Source: DASRHY01 sp035650275
GTDB lineage: Bacteria > Actinomycetota > Actinomycetes > Propionibacteriales > Kribbellaceae
Length of the DNA stretch: 64,000 nucleotides
Reading direction: 5' to 3'
Assembly (NCBI GenBank): GCA_035650275.1
Contig: DASRHY010000160.1
Span: forward strand, 1-64,000
In this document: one piece after another, positions 59,620 to 64,000 of the stretch
How the letters are laid out: every line of letters starts with the position of its first letter
Numbering within the stretch: the stretch's first letter is position 1
The notes under the pieces: generated by a model
The model's database searches: none
Seen by the model: only the letters and a program-made list of their open reading frames with translations
Told to the model about the DNA's origin: nothing
Program-made: the position numbers and the translations under genes

Positions 59620-60510
59620 TCAGCGGTAGTCATCTGTTGACATGACCTCGGAATGGGCGACGGCGTGACGCAGGGCGGCGAGGAACGCGGCCGTGGCCGG
59701 CGGATCGGGCGGATCGCCGTACGTGGCCAGGTAGACGCGTCGACAGAAGTCGCGCACCTTGGTGGCCTGGATTCCAGGTGCCCGATGGGAGCGTAGGGCC
59801 AGCCCGGGCATGGTCGTCACCCCCATTCCGGCGGCGACGAGGGCCTGCTCGACGATCACATCGTCGCTGGTGTACACGATGTGCGGGCTGAACCCGGCCC
59901 GCTCACAGGCGTCGACGAACTCGCGGCGGCAGTGCTGGCAGCCGGCGATCCAGGGTGAGTCGCGGTGATCTCGCAACCTCTGGCCGGGTTCGAGGCTGAG
60001 CAGGTACATCGGGTCGTCGAACAGGTGAATGGCGCGGATGTCGTCGGGGACGGTGTCGTCGTAGCGGAAGATGATGGCGGCATCGACCTGTCCGTCCCGC
60101 AGCATGCTCAGTGCCACCTGCGGGTGTGCGTCGACCAGGTGCAGCTCGATGCCGGGGTGATCGCCGCGCAGGGTCGCGGCGGCGGTTGGGACCAGGGTGG
60201 CCAGCGCCGACTGGAAGCCGGCGAGGCGGACCCGTCCGGTGCGCAGTCCGATCAGCGCGTCCAGCTCGGCGGCGGCGGCGTCGACCCGGCCGACGATCTC
60301 GGCGGCGCGCCGGGCCAGCTGCTGCCCCTCTGGTGTCAGCCGGATGCCGCGGCCGACGCGCTGGACCAGCCGCGCGCCGGTTTCGGCCTCCAGCCGGGCC
60401 AGGTGGTGGCTGACCGAGGGCTGTGAATAGTGCAGGTGCTTGGCGGCCTTGGTGACCGAGCCGTGTTCGGCGATCGCTGCGAGGATCCGCAGCCGCACGA
60501 TGTCGAGCAT
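59620..60510 (-). CDS. LysR-family transcriptional regulator
   Basis: A 296-residue regulator. MLDIVRLRILAAIAEHGSVT and KAAKHLHYSQPSVSHHLARL are the winged helix-turn-helix, ending in RGIRLTPEGQQLARRA. The effector-binding domain starts at residue about 95 (GRVRLAGFQSALATLVPTAA). The divergent neighbour is a cysteine dioxygenase gene, so it probably senses cysteine or a sulfur metabolite and controls that gene; this is inferred from position. The start is ATG 60510, with an AT-rich stretch right upstream; the frame stays open to 60657, inside the neighbour. Confidence 0.93.
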   Translation of the reverse strand: MLDIVRLRILAAIAEHGSVTKAAKHLHYSQPSVSHHLARLEAETGARLVQRVGRGIRLTPEGQQLARRAAEIVGRVDAAAAELDALIGLRTGRVRLAGFQSALATLVPTAAATLRGDHPGIELHLVDAHPQVALSMLRDGQVDAAIIFRYDDTVPDDIRAIHLFDDPMYLLSLEPGQRLRDHRDSPWIAGCQHCRREFVDACERAGFSPHIVYTSDDVIVEQALVAAGMGVTTMPGLALRSHRAPGIQATKVRDFCRRVYLATYGDPPDPPATAAFLAALRHAVAHSEVMSTDDYR

Positions 60511-60581
60511 ATATGAACTATAGCTATCGGTAGAGCCAAAAACTGGCATTAGACGAATGGGTCCGTCGGAGGAGACGCTGA
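60511..60581. promoter_or_regulatory. Divergent promoter/operator region between LysR gene and cysteine dioxygenase gene
   Basis: A short AT-rich patch in otherwise GC-rich DNA. It contains the 8-base palindrome ATAGCTAT at 60520-60527, next to the LysR start, a plausible LysR-type operator core. GGAGGAG near 60570 is the strong ribosome binding site of the dioxygenase gene. Confidence 0.45.
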
Positions 60582-61136
60582 GTGGGACAGACACCTTCGG
60601 TTCCGCCCTACCACGATCGGCAGGCAGCCATGACAACCACACTCCAGACGGCCGCACTCAGCACGCTCATCGTCGCGGTGCGCCGAGTCATCAGCGCACG
60701 GGCCGACTGGGCCCGCACCGCGCAGCTCGTCACCGACCAGCTCCGCGAACACCTACCCGGGCCCGAGGTTCTGACTCCCGCCCAACGGCTTGGTGATCCG
60801 GAGCGGCCGGTCGGTCACCTGCTGCATTCGGAGGCCGATGGCACGTTCTCCATCCTCGGCCTGGTCTGGCGACCCGGCCAGGCGACCCGCATCCACGACC
60901 ACATCACCTGGTGTGTCGTCGGTGTCCTCGAGGGCATCGAGCACGAGGAGCTCTACGACGCGCAGCTCAACCCGATCGGAGCCAGGGACGGTCACCCGGG
61001 CGATGTCAGCGGCTTCGCGCCACCCGGCGACATCCACCGGATCTGCAACACCGGCACCCAGAACGCCATCAGCCTGCACATCTACGGCACCGACATCACC
61101 CGGGTCGGCTCCAGCGCCCGCCGCTACTACAACTGA
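60582..61136 (+). CDS. Cysteine dioxygenase family protein (cupin)
   Basis: A 184-residue iron-dependent thiol dioxygenase that turns cysteine (or a related thiol) into the sulfinic acid. RIHDHITWCVVGVLEGIEHE holds two iron ligands in H-x-H form and the Cys that can crosslink to Tyr in the family, and PPGDIHRICNTG the third His. Starts are GTG 60582 (RBS GGAGGAG seven bases upstream) or ATG 60630; the first is preferred for its ribosome binding site. The gene is divergent from the LysR regulator. A broken reductase gene lies directly downstream. Confidence 0.9.
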   Translation: MGQTPSVPPYHDRQAAMTTTLQTAALSTLIVAVRRVISARADWARTAQLVTDQLREHLPGPEVLTPAQRLGDPERPVGHLLHSEADGTFSILGLVWRPGQATRIHDHITWCVVGVLEGIEHEELYDAQLNPIGARDGHPGDVSGFAPPGDIHRICNTGTQNAISLHIYGTDITRVGSSARRYYN

Positions 61137-61138
61137 CT

Positions 61139-61378
61139 GAATGGAGGCGGCTCTGGCAGGCCACCGACAAGATCGTCTACTCCACGACGCTGAACGAGGT
61201 CCCCAGCGCGCGGACCCGGATTGAGCGGACGTTCGACCCAGCCACGGTGCAGAAACTGAAGGTCGAGTCCGACCTCGTCATCAGCGTCGCAGGTCCGCAC
61301 CTGGCGGCTCAGGCGATGCACTCCGGGCTCGTCGACGACTGCGTGGTGAACCCGGACAAGCTGACCCACCTGAGCTGA
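61139..61378 (+). pseudogene. Remnant of a dihydrofolate-reductase-family (RibD C-terminal) protein gene
   Basis: The frame reads EWRRLWQATDKIVYSTTLNE, then SARTRIERTFDP, VESDLVISVAGPHLAAQAMH and SGLVDDCVVNP before a stop. These blocks line up with the middle of intact DHFR/RibD-domain proteins, which continue with a glycine-rich GGGK segment near the end. Here the N-terminal third is missing, no start codon lies in a sensible place, and the C-terminal end is replaced by unrelated residues. It begins two bases after the dioxygenase stop, so it is likely the wreck of a gene partly deleted on both sides. Confidence 0.75.
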
Positions 61379-61439
61379 TGTCACAGATCCGGGCCTGCGC
61401 GTGTCCTGCGTGGTGTACGACCCATGAAAGGACAAACAG

Positions 61440-62378
61440 ATGAGGATCATGGTGGCGGGCGCGACGGGCGCACTCGGACGGTTCCTGGTGCCGCAGCTGG
61501 TCGAGGCGGGCCACGAGGTGGTCGGGATGACCCGCTCGGTCGGCGGCGTACGACCATTGCGCGAGCTCGGCGCGGACGCGGTGCTGGCGGACGCGCTGGA
61601 CGGTGCCGCGGTGAAGGACGCGGTGGCGAAGACCGAGCCGGAGGTGGTGGTGCATCAGCTCACCGCGCTCAAGGGCGACCTGGACTTGAAGCGGTTCGAC
61701 CGGGACTTCGCGATGACGAACCGGCTGCGTACTGAGGGCACCGACCACCTGCTCGCGGCGGCGAAGGCGGCCGGAGTGCGGCGGTTCGTGGCGCAGTCGT
61801 TCCTGGGCTGGAACCTGGACCGCACTGGTGGCCCGACCAAGACCGAGGATGACCCCCTGGACCCGCACCCGGTGCCGTCCACGGTCGAGTCGATGAAGGC
61901 GATCAAGTACCTCGAGTCGGCCGTCACCGCCGACGACGCGATCGAGGGTGTGGTGCTGCGCTACGGCGGGTTCTACGGTCCGGGGTCGATCATCGGCCGC
62001 GGCGGGATGATGGTCGAGCAGGTCCGGAAGCGGAAGCTGCCGATCATAGGTGACGGCTCCGGCGTCTGGTCGTTCATCCATTTCGACGACGCCGCCTCCG
62101 CGACGGTACGGGCGGTCGATCAGGGTGAGCCCGGCATCTACCAGATCGCCGACGACGAGCCTGCCCGCGCCTCGGTGTGGATCCCGGAGCTGGCCCGCAT
62201 CCTCGGTGCGAAGCCGCCGCGGAAGGTCCCGGTCTGGCTGGGCCGGCTGGCGGCGGGCGACCTGGGCGTGTCGATGTTCACCCAGGTGCGCGGCGGGGAC
62301 AACACGAAGGCCAAGCGCGAGCTCGGCTGGACCCTGCGCTACCCGACCTGGCGCGACGGCTTCCGCAACGCACTCTGA
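61440..62378 (+). CDS. NAD(P)-dependent epimerase/dehydratase family protein
   Basis: A 312-residue extended short-chain dehydrogenase. MVAGATGALGRFLVPQLVEA is the Rossmann nucleotide-binding motif and VRRFVAQSFLGWN the third strand. The usual catalytic Tyr-x3-Lys is not clear; in its place is MKAIKYLESAVT, which may provide only part of it. VVLRYGGFYGPGS and YQIADDEPARASVWI complete the family. Homologues are annotated as nucleoside-diphosphate-sugar epimerases or NmrA-like proteins. The start is ATG 61440 with AAAGGA upstream. A long inverted repeat lies between its stop and the converging amidase gene. Confidence 0.88.
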   Translation: MRIMVAGATGALGRFLVPQLVEAGHEVVGMTRSVGGVRPLRELGADAVLADALDGAAVKDAVAKTEPEVVVHQLTALKGDLDLKRFDRDFAMTNRLRTEGTDHLLAAAKAAGVRRFVAQSFLGWNLDRTGGPTKTEDDPLDPHPVPSTVESMKAIKYLESAVTADDAIEGVVLRYGGFYGPGSIIGRGGMMVEQVRKRKLPIIGDGSGVWSFIHFDDAASATVRAVDQGEPGIYQIADDEPARASVWIPELARILGAKPPRKVPVWLGRLAAGDLGVSMFTQVRGGDNTKAKRELGWTLRYPTWRDGFRNAL

Positions 62379-62405
62379 CCGTCGCCCACGAATGACCGTC
62401 GTTCA

Positions 62406-62479
62406 GGGATGACTGTGTTCACGAATCGCCGTGCGGGAGCGCTCTCGCATGGCGATTCGCGAACACACCCGGATCATCC
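62406..62479. repeat. Long intergenic inverted repeat E (27-base arms, no loop)
   Basis: 62414-62440 and 62441-62467 are complementary over 27 bases with three differences, two of which would be G-U pairs in RNA. The centre is the palindrome GAGCGCTC, so there is no loop. A further 5-base match (GATGA at 62408-62412 with TCATC at 62474-62478) extends it outwards past a bulge. It sits between converging genes, right before the amidase stop at 62483. TGACCGTCG occurs twice just to its left. Confidence 0.9.
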
Positions 62480-62482
62480 GGC

Positions 62483-63907
62483 TCACGAAACACCTCCATG
62501 CTTGAACGAGGGATCCAGCAGGGTTGGTCGGCGACGGTGCCAGTCGGTCGCGGCCTGGTGGGCCTGGCCGACCCGCAGTACCAGCGCGTCTGCGTGCCGC
62601 GGGCCGACAATCTGTAGCCCGACCGGCAGCCCGTCACCGGTGAAGCCGCATGGCACGCTGAGCGCCGGCTGCTGGGTCAGGTTGAACACGTACGTGTACG
62701 GCGTCCAGCCGGTCCAGTCCGGCGACGGCGAGCCGTCCGGCACGTCCCGGCCGGTCGGGAAGGCCGGGATCGGCAGCGTCGGCGTCAGCAGCACGTCGTA
62801 CACGGTGTGGAACGCGCCCATCCGCAGGCCGAGGTCCATCCTCACCGCCGTCGCGTCCAGGTAGTCCGCGGCGGAGTAGCCGCGACCCGCTTCCGCCGCC
62901 CGCTGCAGGCCCGGATCGACCCCGCTGACGTCGTCGTACGTCGCGAGGACCCTGGCCGCGCCGGAGAACCACAGCACGTTGAAGGCGTCCACCGGATCGC
63001 CGAACCCGGGGTCGATCTCGTCCACTCGCGCACCGGCGTCCGCGAGTGCCCCGACCGCGGCGTCCACCGCGGCCTCCACCTCCGGGTTGTTCCGGCCGAA
63101 GCCGAGCGTGCGCGAGTACGCGACCCGCAGCCCGGCCACGCCGTCGTCGAGACCTTCCAGGTACGACGTGCGCGGCGTCGGCATCGCGGACCAGTCCCGG
63201 TGGTCGAACCCGGACACCACATCGAGCAACGCGGCGGTGTCACGCACCGTGCGGGTCATCGGTCCGGCGTGCGACAGGGTCCCGAACGGGCTCGGCGGGT
63301 AGAGCGGGATCAGCCCGTACGTCGGTTTCAGCGCGACCGTTCCGGTGAACGCGGCCGGGATCCGGACCGACCCGCCGCCGTCGGTACCGAGCGACCAGGC
63401 ACCCATGCCGAGCGCGACCGCGGTCGCGGAGCCGCCGCTGGAGCCTCCCGGCGTCCGGCCGGGGTCCCACGGGTTGCCGGTGACGCCGAACCGCGCGGAG
63501 TCGGTCACGCCCTTCCAGGAGTACTCCGGCGTGGTGGTCTTGCCGAGGATCACCGCGCCGGTCTCGCGCAGCCGGGCCACGCTCGGCGCGTCGTCCGGCC
63601 AGTCCTGCGACGCGTCGATCAGCCGGCTGCCGCGCAGCGTCGGCCAGCCCCTGGTGAGCAGAGCGTCCTTGATCGACGTCGGTACGCCGTCACCGGGCCC
63701 GAGCGGTTCGCCGGCGTGCCAGCGCGCCTCGGACTCCTTCGCCGCGGCCAGCGCGCCGTCGCGGTCAACCAGCACGAACGCGTTCACCGCGGGGTCCAGC
63801 CGCTCGATCGCGTCCAGCGCCGCCTGGGTCGCGTCCACCGGCGAGATGGTGCGGTCGCGGTAGCCGTCCACCAGATCGGCAGCGCTGGTCATCGCCAAAT
63901 CGGTCAC
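62483..63907 (-). CDS. Amidase (amidase signature family)
   Basis: A 474-residue enzyme of the amidase signature family, which hydrolyses amides to acid and ammonia. GVPTSIKDALL contains the catalytic lysine, TPGGSSGGSATAVALGMG the signature with the catalytic serines, and GTDGGGSVRIPAAFTG the oxyanion segment. Substrate choice (aryl-acylamides, indole-3-acetamide or others) cannot be read from sequence; GatA is unlikely because gatC/gatB are not adjacent. The start is GTG 63907 with GGAGG six bases upstream, and its start overlaps the stop of the hydroxyacid dehydrogenase gene (GTGA), so the two form an operon. Confidence 0.93.
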   Translation of the reverse strand: MTDLAMTSAADLVDGYRDRTISPVDATQAALDAIERLDPAVNAFVLVDRDGALAAAKESEARWHAGEPLGPGDGVPTSIKDALLTRGWPTLRGSRLIDASQDWPDDAPSVARLRETGAVILGKTTTPEYSWKGVTDSARFGVTGNPWDPGRTPGGSSGGSATAVALGMGAWSLGTDGGGSVRIPAAFTGTVALKPTYGLIPLYPPSPFGTLSHAGPMTRTVRDTAALLDVVSGFDHRDWSAMPTPRTSYLEGLDDGVAGLRVAYSRTLGFGRNNPEVEAAVDAAVGALADAGARVDEIDPGFGDPVDAFNVLWFSGAARVLATYDDVSGVDPGLQRAAEAGRGYSAADYLDATAVRMDLGLRMGAFHTVYDVLLTPTLPIPAFPTGRDVPDGSPSPDWTGWTPYTYVFNLTQQPALSVPCGFTGDGLPVGLQIVGPRHADALVLRVGQAHQAATDWHRRRPTLLDPSFKHGGVS

Positions 63908-64000
63908 GGCTTTCCTCCAGCGATGTAGCCCAGATCCTTGTCGACCACGTTCTGCAGCGGCTCACCGGCGAGCCAGCGCTGCGCGTTGTCGGCGAACTGC
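63904..64000 (-). CDS. D-isomer-specific 2-hydroxyacid dehydrogenase, C-terminal end (cut by window edge)
   Basis: Read on the minus strand, the last 32 codons visible give QFADNAQRWLAGEPLQNVV followed by DKDLGYIAGGKP and a stop. This is the characteristic end of D-2-hydroxyacid dehydrogenases, where the C-terminal helix packs back on the catalytic domain. The gene starts outside the window. Its TGA overlaps the amidase GTG, so the amidase is translationally coupled to it. Confidence 0.75.
   Translation of the reverse strand, partial: QFADNAQRWLAGEPLQNVVDKDLGYIAGGKP

Noticed and set aside
61141..61378. ATG at 61141 as the start of a small gene after cysteine dioxygenase
   Set aside because: The frame from this ATG gives unrelated sequence and soon stops. 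The DHFR-like residues are in another frame that has no start codon, so the remnant is not a small gene.
1..64000. CRISPR array, tRNA or rRNA genes, insertion sequences, prophage genes
   Set aside because: Looked for by eye: no spaced direct repeats, no tRNA-like cloverleaf with conserved arms, no transposase or integrase motifs in any frame that is not a shadow. Small or degenerate cases could have been missed.

Overview
The window is GC-rich actinobacterial chromosome: GTG and TTG starts are common, genes are tightly packed, and stops and starts often overlap by 4 bases. Gene content and order suggest a member of the Propionibacteriales such as Kribbella; the genus is inferred, not proven. 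Most of it is conserved core chromosome. From memory, the order aroG, acyltransferase, DUF5304-type protein, ArsA-type ATPase, SRPBCC protein, long-chain acyl-CoA ligase, pimB', NlpC/P60 hydrolase, DEDD/UvrC-like nuclease, trpD, ctaE, qcrC-qcrA-qcrB and the ctaC/ctaD/ctaF genes is the same block as in Mycobacterium tuberculosis (about Rv2178c to Rv2200c).

Layout. 1-5.6 kb: accessory genes (truncated unknown protein, Ntn-hydrolase lipoprotein, DUF1772 plus NmrA-like reductase facing an AraC regulator, DinB-like protein facing an ArsR regulator). 5.7-14.0 kb: threonine aldolase and class II DAHP synthase, a serine hydrolase, an acyltransferase, an esterase, a TIGR00300-type ornithine cyclodeaminase, and a crotonase. 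14.0-19.3 kb: a minus-strand operon of double-SRPBCC protein, ArsA ATPase, DUF5304-type protein, two tandem ROK kinases and an EEP phosphatase. 19.4-29.5 kb: acyl-CoA ligase, EamA exporter, then envelope genes (gluzincin, M48 protease, PimB', NlpC/P60) and a NYN-domain protein. 29.6-35.9 kb: DEDD/UvrC-like nuclease, RAM-domain protein, two adjacent paralogous membrane proteins, and TrpD.

36.4-46.5 kb holds the aerobic respiratory chain: a CtaG-type assembly factor, ctaE-qcrC-qcrA-qcrB on the plus strand and ctaC-ctaD-ctaF on the minus strand, with an L,D-transpeptidase between them. 46.7-49.4 kb has a cysteine desulfurase with a TusA-like partner and an AhpD-like/PEP-mutase-like pair. 50.1-55.9 kb is one 1920-residue secreted amylase-pullulanase. 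55.9-64 kb is accessory: M50-like protein, serine hydrolase, secreted S1 protease, DoxX protein, LysR regulator facing a cysteine dioxygenase, a broken dihydrofolate-reductase-family gene, an epimerase, an amidase and the end of a D-2-hydroxyacid dehydrogenase gene.

The most unusual signal is not a gene. At least five intergenic gaps hold very long inverted repeats (19-37 base arms, most nearly perfect) close to stop codons. The arms differ from site to site, but two of the elements have similar loops of identical length. One carries two perfect DnaA-box 9-mers, and a third 9-mer lies in a related orphan half-element. I saw no tRNA, rRNA, CRISPR array, insertion sequence or prophage.
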